Positions 26,004 through 35,780 of a stretch of DNA of 64,000 nucleotides are shown one piece after another. The notes beneath the pieces were generated by a model that ran no database searches, was not told the origin of the DNA, and saw nothing but the letters and a program-made list of their open reading frames with translations. Both the position numbers and the translations under genes were made by a program. How positions within the stretch are numbered: position 1 is the stretch's first letter; each line of letters begins with the position of its first letter. The stretch is from Planctomycetota bacterium (GTDB taxonomy: Bacteria > Planctomycetota > UBA1135 > UBA2386), in assembly GCA_016794565.1 (NCBI GenBank), contig JAEUHQ010000124.1, positions 62,001-126,000 on the forward strand, written 5' to 3'.

Positions 26004-26009
26004 TAAGGT
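26004..26009 (+). promoter_or_regulatory. Possible -10 hexamer (TAAGGT) 6 nt before the PPC-domain gene
   Basis: TAAGGT ends exactly 6 nt before ATG 26016, the spacing expected for a transcript starting at the start codon. No -35 recognised. Confidence 0.35.
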
Positions 26010-26015
26010 CTCCGC

Positions 26016-27264
26016 ATGCTGCGCGCCGTGCTCTCGTGGTCGTGGATCGTGACCTCGCTGCTCGCGCAGCAGGTCGCGGAGGGCCCTGAACCGAACCAGA
26101 CACCCGCGACCGCCACCGTGCTCGCGTGCGGGCGCGAAGGCGTCGGTTCGATCTCCACGTCGCTCGACGTCGACTGGTGGAAGATCACCGTCGTGGCGGG
26201 GAGCGAGATCCTCGTCGAGACCATGCCGGGCGCCGGCACACAGATCGGCGACACCGTCGTGACGTTGTTCGACTCGAGCGGCGCGCCGCTCCGCACGAAC
26301 GACGACGGTGTCGGTTGCGGCCGCTACTCGCGGCTGCGCCTCGCCGACCTCGCCGCGGGCACGTACTACCTCGCCGTCGAGCGAGGGGCGTTCGCCGCGC
26401 TGTCCGGGAGCTACGTACTCGACGTGCGTTGCGCCGTCCCGGCGACGCTCGGTGCGCCGCTGATCGTGAACGAGGGCGCCGAGAACAACGACCCGCGCTC
26501 CGGTGGCACACCGACCACGATCGTGCCCGACGTGCGCGTCAACGGGCTCCTGTCGTCGACGGGCAGCACGGGCGATCACGACTTCTACCGCTTCACCCTG
26601 GCGCAGGCATCGTTCGTCCGCGCGAGCGTCGCGGCGACCGCGTCGCATCCGACGCCGCCCGTGGCCGACGACCTCGTGCTGGCTCTGTACGACAACACGG
26701 TCCCGCCCGCTGTGCTCGCGTCGTCCTTCACGGGAAATGGCTTCGGCGCCTTCGACGCGTCGATCGGCATCTGGCTCGCGCCGGGCACCTACCAGGTCGC
26801 GGTGCGCGGATGGCGCGGCAGCATCGCCGGTCGCTACTACCTGGACGTGCGGACGACGGTCGGCGCGACCGCCTCGGCGAACGCGAACGGTTGCGCCGGG
26901 CGCGCTCTCGACGTCGCACGGACGAACAGCGGCCCCGGCGCGCCACTCGGCCTCGAACGCCCGGTACTGGGCCGTACCTACGCGTTGCAGGGCAGCGGGC
27001 TCGGCGGCTCGTCGATCGGAATCCACCTGTTCGGCGTGACGCCGGCGTCGCTCGACCTCGGGCCGTTCGGGGCAGCGGGTTGCACGCTCGCGCTGTCGTG
27101 GATCGACCTGCTGGCGTTCATCACGGACGCTGCGGGCAATGCCGCGGTCGTGTTGGCGCTCGGCGAGGATCCTTCGCTGCTCGGCGTGCCGCTCGAGACG
27201 CAGGTCGCGATGCTCGACGGTTCGAATGCGCTGGGCATGACGTTCAGCAACAGCGTTTCCGCGG

Positions 27265-27278
<14 letters not shown>
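26016..27278 (+). CDS. Secreted protein with two PPC-type domains and shared C-terminal module
   Basis: 420 residues with a short signal peptide (RAVLSWSWIVTSLLAQQ). Two bacterial pre-peptidase C-terminal (PPC)-like domains follow. The first shows DVDWWKITVVAGSEILVET, TLFDSSGAPL and LAAGTYYLAVER. The second shows GDHDFYRFTLAQASFVRAS, DDLVLALYDN and LAPGTYQVAVRG. PPC domains are beta-sandwiches found on secreted proteins and proteases, but no protease domain is present. The last ~110 residues (DLGPFGAAGCTLALSWIDLL, then LETQVAMLDGSNALG) are the GC-module seen in other secreted proteins here. The 3' end overlaps the convergent histidine kinase gene by 14 bp. Function unknown; probably cell-surface. 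Confidence 0.8.
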
Positions 27279-28765
<1,487 letters not shown>

Positions 28766-28782
<17 letters not shown>

Positions 28783-29443
28783 GTCGCCAAACGAGGTCGA
28801 GGCCGATGGTGACCGCATGATCGTCGCGGAGGACGCCGAGGCGGCTGCGCCGGGGCAGGCCGTACTCGGTGACGTCGACGGTCCCGTGGCCCTGCAGTCG
28901 CAGCGGCTGGCCGGCGAGGCTGCATTGCCACGTCTGCATCGGCTGGCGGACGAGTCGACCGTCGAGCTGCAGACCGCCGAGCCAGACGCGCTCGAGCACA
29001 CCGGGCACGGGCGACGTCGAAGTGCGCACGAGCTTGCCCCGGTAGTGGATCTCGCTGCCGGTGTGGACGCCGAGCAGACGGCGAAGGTCCACTTCGGCCA
29101 GTGCGTGGCCCACGGGCGACAGGGACCCGAGGTCGAGGCGGAGTTCGAACTCGGAACCCTCCGGCTTCGGATCGAGGCGCAGGTTGCCGGTGAAGCGCGT
29201 GCACGCGGTGAGAAGCTCGCCGTCGTCGCCCTCGACGAGGAAGCGGACCGTGGAGGCCTCGGTGTCGAGCGTGAACGTCGTCGCGGTCTTCGCCGGGGGC
29301 GCGACGGGCGGCGCCGGCAGTTCGATCGCACGCGGCGGAGGCGAAGGTGCTGGTCGCGGGGCCGGTCGCGCGCGGAGGGAGAACGCGACGGTGGCGGCGA
29401 GGAGCGGCACCAGGACGCGCGGATCCAGGAGCGTGCGGTTCAT
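28766..29443 (-). CDS. YceI-like protein with N-terminal membrane anchor or signal
   Basis: 225 residues. N-terminal hydrophobic segment (DPRVLVPLLAATVAFSL), a Pro-rich linker to about residue 55, then a YceI-like lipocalin fold: TTFTLDTEASTVRFLVEG, TRFTGNLRLDP, ELRLDLGSLSPVG, HYRGKL, and the final VTIGLDLVWRR. YceI proteins bind long-chain isoprenoid or fatty lipids in the periplasm. Here it is encoded between a flavoprotein and a histidine kinase gene in a locus with a type III polyketide synthase, so carriage or sensing of the phenolic lipid product is a reasonable inference. It overlaps the flavoprotein gene by 4 bp. The protein is more divergent from YceI than the one at 32802, so confidence is moderate. 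Confidence 0.7.
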
Positions 29444-30660
29444 GCGGACGCCGCGCGGAACGCGCGCCAGAACGACGGCTTGAGCAGGTCGCGTGGGTGG
29501 ATGCTGTCGCCGGTCAGAGTGACGACGAGGTCCGCGAGACCGGGGTGCTTCACGGCGTACGCGAGGAACCGCCGCACGAGCCAAGGGTGGCGCAGTGCGC
29601 GTTGGAGCAGCGCGGACGCTCGCGCGCGCGGAACGATTTCGCGGTTGCGCTCCACGACGTAGCCGCGCATCAGTGCCTTTTCTCGGGCCGGTTCGTGCAG
29701 CGACTCGGCGATGGCAGAGCCGAGGGCGCGCGCGCCGAAGAGCGCGAAGTAGATGCCTTCGCCGGTGAGCGGGTCCACGTAGCCGCACGCGTCGCCGACG
29801 AGCGCGACACCGGGCATGGTCTGTCGCGTCGTCGAGTACGCGAGCGGTCCGATGCCGCGCCACGGCGAAGTGCGGCGGGCCCCGGCGAGACGCGCCGCGA
29901 GGGCCGGGTGCTTCGCCACGTGCTGCCCGACGAACTCGTCCCAGTCGGCCGCGTCGCGCGTGCGCAACGCGCTCCGCGGCAGGATGAGGTTCACGCTGAA
30001 CTCGCCGCCGTCGATCGTCGTCGCGGCGAAGAAGCCGTCGGGGAACAGGTGCACCTCCGCCGTCGGCATCGGCGTGACGCCAGCGTAGTGCGTCACGAGA
30101 GCGAACCGGTCGAGCCACTTCGTCTGACGTTGGACGCCGAGAGCCCGGGCGACCCGCGAGTGCACACCGTCGGCGCCGACCACGAAGCGGGCGTCGCATC
30201 GGACCTCGTGGCCGTCCGCGGCGCGCAGCACCGCGCCCGTGACCCGCCCGTCGTCGTTCCGCCGCAGCGAGACGAACTCGTGGCGCGGCATCCATTCGGC
30301 GCCGGCGGCCTCGGCGGCGTCGCACAAGAGCATGTCGAGGCGTTCGCGCCGGACGCCGATACCGTGGGACGCGCTCGCCGGCCGGTCGGAAAGGCGCCGG
30401 AAGCGGCCGAGCGCTTCGGCGCCGTAGCCGTGGAGACGCATGCCCCGCACGAGGAGCGGTCCGAGGGCCGCGAGCGGTGCGTCGATCCCGAGCGCTGCGA
30501 GGTACGGTTCGCATTGCGGACTGAGGAACTCGCCGCACGGCTTCTCGCGTGGGAACTGCTTCTTGTCCGCGAGGCGGACCTCGAAGCCGTCGCGCGCGAG
30601 CCGGTTCGCCAGAGCGCTGCCGCCGGGGCCGGCGCCGATGACGAGCACGTCACACCGCAT
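29440..30660 (-). CDS. FAD-dependent oxidoreductase (geranylgeranyl reductase / aromatic hydroxylase family)
   Basis: 406 residues. Dinucleotide-binding VLVIGAGPGGSALANRLA at the start, then REKPCGEFLSP (typical of the geranylgeranyl-reductase group), DARFVVGADGVHSRVARAL (DG motif), and GVALVGDACGYVDPLTGEGI (GD motif binding the FAD ribose). Enzymes of this superfamily reduce polyprenyl chains or hydroxylate aromatic rings. In Streptomyces the flavoprotein SrsC hydroxylates the alkylresorcinol made by the type III PKS SrsA; the locus here includes matching PKS and methyltransferase genes, so ring hydroxylation of a phenolic lipid is the leading inference, with chain reduction as alternative. 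It overlaps the exporter gene by 11 bp and the YceI gene by 4 bp. Confidence 0.88.
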   Translation of the reverse strand: MRCDVLVIGAGPGGSALANRLARDGFEVRLADKKQFPREKPCGEFLSPQCEPYLAALGIDAPLAALGPLLVRGMRLHGYGAEALGRFRRLSDRPASASHGIGVRRERLDMLLCDAAEAAGAEWMPRHEFVSLRRNDDGRVTGAVLRAADGHEVRCDARFVVGADGVHSRVARALGVQRQTKWLDRFALVTHYAGVTPMPTAEVHLFPDGFFAATTIDGGEFSVNLILPRSALRTRDAADWDEFVGQHVAKHPALAARLAGARRTSPWRGIGPLAYSTTRQTMPGVALVGDACGYVDPLTGEGIYFALFGARALGSAIAESLHEPAREKALMRGYVVERNREIVPRARASALLQRALRHPWLVRRFLAYAVKHPGLADLVVTLTGDSIHPRDLLKPSFWRAFRAASA

Positions 30661-32614
30661 GCTGCCTCCCGATGCGTCGGTCGGCTCCCGCGAGCAGGAG
30701 CGGCAGGACCACGAGGGCCATGAAGGCGCCGGCTGCGATCGTCGTCGTCGCGAGAAGCGAGAACTCGATCGTCGTGGCAAGGCGGCTCGTGGCCGTGACG
30801 AGGAACCCGAGCATCAAGAGGCCGCTCGACAGTGCCATTCCCCGACCGCAGTGCCGCAACGCGGTGCGCACGGCGGAGAGCGGCTCTTCGTGGATCCGGT
30901 GCAGGCGATAGTCGTGCAGCAGGTGGAGCGAGTTGTCGACGATGAGTCCGAGCATCGTGCTCGCGATCATCGCCGTGGCGACGGAGACGGGCCGGCCGAG
31001 CCAGGCCACGATGCCGTACACCCACAGGCACGGCACGAGGTTCGGCAGCATCGTGAGTGCTCCGAGCCGGAACGAACGGAGCCCTGCGCTCGCAGCGAGG
31101 AAGAGGACGAGCAGCGTGAGCCAGAAGCTGCTGAAGAGCCCGTTCATCAGCGCGACGGAGTCGCGCGCGATTTGCACCGAGGGGCCGGCCGCGACCAGCC
31201 CGTCGAGGCCGAGCACTCGCGCCGCGCGGTCGATCTCGTCGAACAGCGGTGCGCGGACGCCGCTGCCGCCGGCGGACAGCAGCAGTGGGACGGCCAGATC
31301 TCCTTCGGACCCCGATCGTGCGGGACCGGCCAGGCCCGCGGCACCGGGCAGCGTGTGCACGGCGGCGACGAAGGGCAGAAGGCGCGACGCGACCGTGCCG
31401 GGGGATCGTTCCGGAGCGAAGAGATGGAACGTCTCGACGCCCCCGAGCCGGTGTGCAAGGGTGTCGTGGTCGGCGCGGCACGGATCGGTCGCCGGCAGCA
31501 GCGTGAGGGGATCGTTGTCGGTGTGGAGGTCCGGAAAGCCGGCCAGCGCGAACGCGGTCGCCGCCGCCGTCGCCGAGAGCAGCAGTCCGCGGCGCCGCAG
31601 GATGGCGTCGAGCCACGGCACGCTCGGAGCACCGGGTCCGGGTTCGGCCGGCGCGACGCCGCCCTTCGCCGTGGCGAGCCAGGCGGGCAGGAGGAGGAAG
31701 TTGAACGCGTGCACCAACGCCACGCCGAAGGCCGCCCGGACACCGAAGTCGAGCACGGCGGGGATCGAACTCGTGCACAGCGACGCGAGGCCGACCATCG
31801 TCGTGGCCGTGGCGAGGAACGCGGGCTGCACCTGCACCTTGCTGGCGAACGTCGCCGCTTCGTCCGGCGGCAAGCCGTCCCTGCGACCGCGAAGGTGCGA
31901 CTCGACGAAGTGCACCGACGACGCGACTCCGATCGTCAGGAGCACCGGGTCGAGAAGGGCGCCGACGGGATCGAGCGTGTTGCCGAACAGCGCCACGAGG
32001 CCGCCGGTCCACGCGATGCCGGCGAGGGCCGGCATCAGCACGGCCGCACCGAGCCGGAGGCTGCGGTAGAGAGCCGTCGCGGCGACGAGCAGGACGCCGA
32101 CGAGCCAGGGCACCACGTGGTCCCGCTCCGCCGCGACGATGTCGGCGATGCGGCCTTCGATCAGCGGGAGGCCGGTCGCCAGCACCCGCAGCGTGGTGGG
32201 TGCTCGCGCGTGGGCGAACTCGACGATCCGCCGGGCGTCCGTGACCGGGTCCTCGCTGCGCAGCGACACGGTGACGAGTGCGAGCCCCGGATCGTCGATC
32301 GGCGGCGCGGCGGTGTCCGAGACGCCGGGCAGTTCGCCGATTCCGCGGCGACACTCCTCGAGCGATGCGCGATCCCCGGGCAGGATCGCGAGGTCGCCGG
32401 GGACCGAGAACCCGAGCAGCACCACTGCGTCGCCCGGAACGACGTCCGCCAGTCGGTCGAGGTTCGCTCGATCGGTGCTGTTCGGGTCCTTGAGGGCGTG
32501 GTTCTGCGCGTCGACGCGCTGCCCGCGCTGCGCCAGGGCGAAGAACGCCGTCACCGGCACGAAGACGCAGGCCAGCGCCAGAAGCCGAAGCCGGCGTCGA
32601 CGTTCACGGGGCAT
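30650..32614 (-). CDS. RND-superfamily MMPL-type exporter
   Basis: 654 residues with about 12 predicted membrane helices in two similar halves: one near the N-terminus, five in 170-320 (such as VVPWLVGVLLVAATALY), then the same again from about 345 with LTLLVLFLAASAGL and a final FMALVVLPLLLAG. Two large extracytoplasmic loops lie after helices 1 and 7. LDPVLLTIGVASSVHFVES and STMLGLIVDNSLHLLHDYR are the paired helix-4 motifs of MMPL/HpnN-like lipid transporters, with conserved polar residues. It would export a lipid using proton motive force. It heads the minus-strand operon and is divergent from the PKS-side genes. ATG 32614 is chosen; an in-frame ATG at 32638 is possible. Confidence 0.9.
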   Translation of the reverse strand: MPRERRRRLRLLALACVFVPVTAFFALAQRGQRVDAQNHALKDPNSTDRANLDRLADVVPGDAVVLLGFSVPGDLAILPGDRASLEECRRGIGELPGVSDTAAPPIDDPGLALVTVSLRSEDPVTDARRIVEFAHARAPTTLRVLATGLPLIEGRIADIVAAERDHVVPWLVGVLLVAATALYRSLRLGAAVLMPALAGIAWTGGLVALFGNTLDPVGALLDPVLLTIGVASSVHFVESHLRGRRDGLPPDEAATFASKVQVQPAFLATATTMVGLASLCTSSIPAVLDFGVRAAFGVALVHAFNFLLLPAWLATAKGGVAPAEPGPGAPSVPWLDAILRRRGLLLSATAAATAFALAGFPDLHTDNDPLTLLPATDPCRADHDTLAHRLGGVETFHLFAPERSPGTVASRLLPFVAAVHTLPGAAGLAGPARSGSEGDLAVPLLLSAGGSGVRAPLFDEIDRAARVLGLDGLVAAGPSVQIARDSVALMNGLFSSFWLTLLVLFLAASAGLRSFRLGALTMLPNLVPCLWVYGIVAWLGRPVSVATAMIASTMLGLIVDNSLHLLHDYRLHRIHEEPLSAVRTALRHCGRGMALSSGLLMLGFLVTATSRLATTIEFSLLATTTIAAGAFMALVVLPLLLAGADRRIGRQHAV

Positions 32615-32645
32615 GGTCGGGTCGGGAGCACATGACATGCCGTTC

Positions 32646-32661
32646 GCCCTCCTCGGAGGGC
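32646..32661. repeat. Inverted repeat in the divergent promoter region
   Basis: GCCCTCC-TC-GGAGGGC, perfect 7-bp arms, 32 nt upstream of the exporter start. It could be an operator or a transcript hairpin in the exporter leader. Confidence 0.4.
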
Positions 32662-32680
32662 CGTGGCCGGGGCGAGGCGC

Positions 32681-32697
32681 AGGAACGTGCACGTCCT
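32681..32697. promoter_or_regulatory. Near-palindrome, candidate enhancer site
   Basis: AGGAACGTGCACGTCCT is a near-perfect 17-bp palindrome. Its centre lies about 113 bp before ATG 32802, the usual distance of an NtrC-type activator site from its promoter. Binding by the regulator at 36867-38264 is inferred only from position. Confidence 0.35.
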
Positions 32698-32775
32698 GCA
32701 TGCCCGTTGCAAGAGTTGCCCGCTCCGGAGCGCGCGAACGGCCAGCACCAGGGCGGCCTCGGGTTCTGGGGCTGC

Positions 32776-32791
32776 GGGCACGTGCGTTGCA
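32776..32791 (+). promoter_or_regulatory. Candidate sigma54 promoter (GGGCACG-N4-TTGCA)
   Basis: GGGCACGTGCGTTGCA matches the -24/-12 consensus TGGCACG-N4-TTGCA at all but the first base, with the invariant GG and GC correctly spaced. The predicted start is at or next to ATG 32802. A competing reading is the -10-like CATGAT at 32790-32795, 6 nt before the ATG. Confidence 0.5.
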
Positions 32792-32801
32792 TGATCGGGG
32801 C

Positions 32802-33923
32802 ATGGTGCAGAAGCTCCTTCAGTGGGCGGGGGCCCTGTTCGTGGTCGGGCTGCTCGGCGCGTCGGTGTTCGCACTCACGATCGTGAAGGACCGTATCCGG
32901 GTCGTGGTTGCCGCAGACGAAGCCGGCGCCGGGCCGGACCCGATGGCGCTGCTGCGCGACGACCTGCAAACCGTCTCGCGGACCGTCGACGAACTGCGCA
33001 TGGCGCTCGGCGGCAACTTCGAACGCCTCGGCGCGGCGCTCGAGGAGCGGGCGGAGGCTCGCCACGCCGACGTGCAGGGCATCGCGCGCGACGTGACGTC
33101 GGTGCGCGACGGGTCGGCGGCGGTGCAGCACCAACTCGCTTCGATCCTGGCGCGGATCGAAGCGCTCGAAGTGCGTGTGCAAGCGCGCGGAACGGGCGTG
33201 GCGGCAGCGCCCGTGGCCGCGGCCGAGCCACCGGCCGCGCCGGTCGAGAAACCGGTCGAGAAACCGGTCGATCCGCCGGCGCAGAGGCCCGCCGAACAAA
33301 CCCCGGAGAAGCCGGCCGAGAAGCCGGCCGCGAAAACCGGGTTCCTGTCGTTCTCGGTGCCGACGGTCGCGTTCCGGTTCGACGAGCGGCAGGACTACGT
33401 GCTCGCGCCGGACCTGTGCCGTGTCGGGTTCGACGCGAAGAGCACGCTGCACGACTTCACGGGGGCTACGAGCAAGGTCACGGGCCGGTTCGCCGCCGAC
33501 ATGGACGATCCGGCTGGCGCATGGACCGGCGAAGTCGTGTGCGACGCGACGACCCTCGTCACCGGCGTCGAGGGGCGCGACACGAATATGTACGAGCACC
33601 TCGACACGAAGGCGCACCCGAAGATCACGTTCACGATCACGCGGTTCGTGCCGGCCGAGGGCGGTGTCGACGTCGGCAAGCAGACCGCGCGCGGCGAGAT
33701 CCTCGGCACGATGTCGATCCGTGGCGTGCAGCGCGAGCTGAAGATGCCGGTCGCGATCGAAGTGGACGCGAGCAAGCGGCTCGTCGTGAAGGGCCAGACG
33801 CCGCTGAAGCTCTCCGATTACCAGGTGCCGGTGCCGAGCCAGCTCGGCCTCATCAACATGCAGGACGAGGTCGTCGTCTGGGTCGCGCTGCTCGCGCGCG
33901 TGCAGACGGGAGGCAAGAAGTGA
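32802..33923 (+). CDS. Membrane-anchored YceI-domain protein
   Basis: 373 residues in four parts. One N-terminal membrane helix (LLQWAGALFVVGLLGASVFALTIV, here only outlined by its ends) is followed by a predicted coiled coil (about 48-120, LRDDLQTVSRTVDELRMAL). A Pro/Glu/Lys linker with repeats such as VEKPVEKPV follows, and then a full YceI domain (about 190-373). The YceI domain shows VGFDAKSTLHDFTGATSKVTG, TTLVTGVEGRDTNMYEHLD, HPKITFTITRF and MSIRGVQRELKMPVAIEV. YceI folds bind amphiphilic lipids. The anchor and coiled coil would hold the domain at a distance from the inner membrane. It is the first gene of the rightward operon ending in the type III PKS gene; a role in carrying the phenolic lipid to or from the MMPL exporter is inference. 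Confidence 0.9.
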   Translation: MVQKLLQWAGALFVVGLLGASVFALTIVKDRIRVVVAADEAGAGPDPMALLRDDLQTVSRTVDELRMALGGNFERLGAALEERAEARHADVQGIARDVTSVRDGSAAVQHQLASILARIEALEVRVQARGTGVAAAPVAAAEPPAAPVEKPVEKPVDPPAQRPAEQTPEKPAEKPAAKTGFLSFSVPTVAFRFDERQDYVLAPDLCRVGFDAKSTLHDFTGATSKVTGRFAADMDDPAGAWTGEVVCDATTLVTGVEGRDTNMYEHLDTKAHPKITFTITRFVPAEGGVDVGKQTARGEILGTMSIRGVQRELKMPVAIEVDASKRLVVKGQTPLKLSDYQVPVPSQLGLINMQDEVVVWVALLARVQTGGKK

Positions 33924-34354
33924 GAGCCGCGTCCACCGTGCGCGTCGTGCTGCTCGCCGCCGCGGCCTTGCCGCTCGCGTCGTGCATCGCGTCGAACGTC
34001 GTCGCGGAACAGGACCGCATGGTCGTGCGGCCCGTCGCGTCGCTCGAGTTCCGGCCGGTGACAGCACTCGCGCTCGACGGCCTCTGGGAGTCGGTCGAAC
34101 TCACCGGCGACGTCGCGGTGTCGCTGCGTCGCATCTGGTACGTGTTCAGCGCGGGTGGCTCGTACACGGCCGCGGCGCTCGCGGAAGTGGACGGCGCGCC
34201 GTCGTTCCAGACCCTGAGCGGGACCTGGGCGATGTCGCCGGAGGGTCTGTCCCTCGACGGCGCAGCGCCCGTACCGGTCGAAGAAGCCGACGGGCACGTG
34301 CGCATCAGTGCATCCACGGGCCGCGTCGTGCTTCGCAAGGGGGCGCTGCAGTGA
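33920..34354 (+). CDS. Small lipoprotein, lipocalin-like
   Basis: 144 residues, GTG start in a 4-bp overlap with the YceI gene and preceded by GGGAGGCAAG. The N-terminus RVVLLAAAALPLASC is a lipoprotein signal with Cys22 as the lipidated residue. The mature part is a run of beta strands (LDGLWESVELTGDVAVS, IWYVFSAGGSYTAAAL, LSGTWAMSPEGLSL, RVVLRKG) that resembles small lipocalin-like domains with GxW turns. It could be an outer-membrane acceptor of the lipid product. I recognise no named family. It overlaps the methyltransferase gene by 4 bp. Confidence 0.78.
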   Translation: MRAASTVRVVLLAAAALPLASCIASNVVAEQDRMVVRPVASLEFRPVTALALDGLWESVELTGDVAVSLRRIWYVFSAGGSYTAAALAEVDGAPSFQTLSGTWAMSPEGLSLDGAAPVPVEEADGHVRISASTGRVVLRKGALQ

Positions 34355-35046
34355 TCGACGCAGCCGAGCGCCTGTTCGACCGGACGGACTGGTGGGACCT
34401 CGAGTGCCGCGAGTTCGCGTCACTGCGTTCGGTCAGCGCCTTCCGTCTCGACCTGCTTCGCCGGTGGCTGCCGGGTGAGTGGGGGAACCGCACGGTGGTC
34501 GACCTCGGTTGCGGCGGCGGGTTCCTCGCGGTGCCGCTCGCGCGGGCGGGAGCTCGCGTGCTCGGCGTCGACACCGCGCGTCGTGCGCTCCTCGCCGGCA
34601 TGGGGCGCGAACGCACGTTCCTCCCGGTCGCCGGCGATCTGCTCACGGCGCCGTTCGCCGACGGCTCGGCCGACGTCGTGCTGCTCGCGGACGTTCTCGA
34701 GCACGTGGTCGAGCCGCGACTCGCGATCCGCGAAGCGGCGCGACTGCTGCGCCCGGGCGGCCACCTGTTCGTGAACACCATCCACCGGACGTGGCGGTCG
34801 CGAGTGCTGGCGATCACGCTGGGCGAAGGGCTCGGCTTCATCCCGCGCGGCACGCACCGCTGGTCGATGTTCGTCACGCCCGACGAACTCGACGTCATGA
34901 CCGCCGATTCCGGCCTGCAGCGCCGCGCCCGCACGGGCGAAGCGCCGGTCCTGTGGCGGACCGCGATCTCGCGCACCGTCGTGCTGCGCGAGTCGCCGAG
35001 TCTCGCCGTGGGCTACGCGGCCCTGTTCCAACGCATCTCCGCATGA
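34351..35046 (+). CDS. UbiG-like class I SAM methyltransferase
   Basis: 231 residues with a GTG start in a 4-bp overlap. It shows VVDLGCGGGFLAVPLA (SAM loop), LGVDTARRAL, DLLTAPFADGSADVVLLADV, LEHVVEPRLAIREAARLLRPGG and LFVNTIHRTWRSR, the last typical of UbiG-type 3-O-methyltransferases, as is HRWSMFVTPDEL. UbiG methylates a phenolic hydroxyl of a polyprenylated ring; here the acceptor would be a hydroxylated phenolic lipid produced by the neighbouring PKS and flavoprotein. This is inferred from family and context. No ubiquinone genes are nearby. Confidence 0.88.
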   Translation: MIDAAERLFDRTDWWDLECREFASLRSVSAFRLDLLRRWLPGEWGNRTVVDLGCGGGFLAVPLARAGARVLGVDTARRALLAGMGRERTFLPVAGDLLTAPFADGSADVVLLADVLEHVVEPRLAIREAARLLRPGGHLFVNTIHRTWRSRVLAITLGEGLGFIPRGTHRWSMFVTPDELDVMTADSGLQRRARTGEAPVLWRTAISRTVVLRESPSLAVGYAALFQRISA

Positions 35047-35780
35047 ACGACGTACGTCGCATCCTCACCGCTCTCGCGATGGCAGTGTTCTGCCACGCGG
35101 CCTTCGTGCTCGCCGTCGGTTCGATGGCGTTTGCGCTGGCAACCGGCCTGCAGCACGGCCAGGGCACGCTGACCGGTCTCGCCGCGGGCGCGGCGAACAC
35201 GCTGCTCATCGCCCAATTCCCGCTGCTGCACTCGTTCCTGCTCGGCAAGCGCGGTCGGCCGTGGCTCGCGCGCCTGTCGCCGGTCGGGAGCGGCCGCGCG
35301 CTCGCGCTCAGCACGTACGTGTTCCTGGGCTCGCTGCAGCTTCTGCTGACGTTCTGGGCGTGGTCGCCGTCGGGGATCGTGTGGCACGTGCCGCACGGCT
35401 TCTCGGGGGGGCTGCAGTACGCGCTGTTCGCGGCGGCGTGGCTCTTCCTCGTGAAGGCGCTGTCCGACGCCGGCCTCGCGGTTCAGTCGGGCGCTGCGGG
35501 CTGGTGGGCGCTGCTCTGGAACCGGCCCGTCGAATACGGCCCGATGCCGACGACCGGCCTGTTCGCAGCGTGCCGCCAGCCGATCTACCTCGGCTTCGCG
35601 CTCGTGCTCTGGACGGCGCCGGTGTGGAATGTCGACTGGCTGGCGCTCACCGCGGGCTGGACCGTCTACTGCGTGCTCGGTCCGCGGCTGAAGGAGGCCC
35701 GCTGGCAAACGATGTTCGGCGAGCAGTTCCGTTCCTACCGAGCTACCGTGCCTTACCTCGTACCGAGATTCCGCCGTTGA
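35043..35780 (+). CDS. Isoprenylcysteine-methyltransferase-like membrane methyltransferase (SrsB/BpsB type)
   Basis: 245 residues with about six membrane helices (for example AVFCHAAFVLAVGSMAFAL and YALFAAAWLFLVKAL). The C-terminal SAM-binding hallmark is present: CRQPIYLGFALVLW and RLKEARWQTMFGEQFRSYRATV, the ExxxxxxFGxxYxxY pattern of the isoprenylcysteine carboxyl methyltransferase/phospholipid methyltransferase superfamily. In Streptomyces SrsB and Bacillus BpsB, members of this group encoded next to a type III PKS methylate alkylresorcinols or alkylpyrones. It overlaps the PKS gene by 4 bp, so the same role is likely here. Confidence 0.86.
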   Translation: MNDVRRILTALAMAVFCHAAFVLAVGSMAFALATGLQHGQGTLTGLAAGAANTLLIAQFPLLHSFLLGKRGRPWLARLSPVGSGRALALSTYVFLGSLQLLLTFWAWSPSGIVWHVPHGFSGGLQYALFAAAWLFLVKALSDAGLAVQSGAAGWWALLWNRPVEYGPMPTTGLFAACRQPIYLGFALVLWTAPVWNVDWLALTAGWTVYCVLGPRLKEARWQTMFGEQFRSYRATVPYLVPRFRR

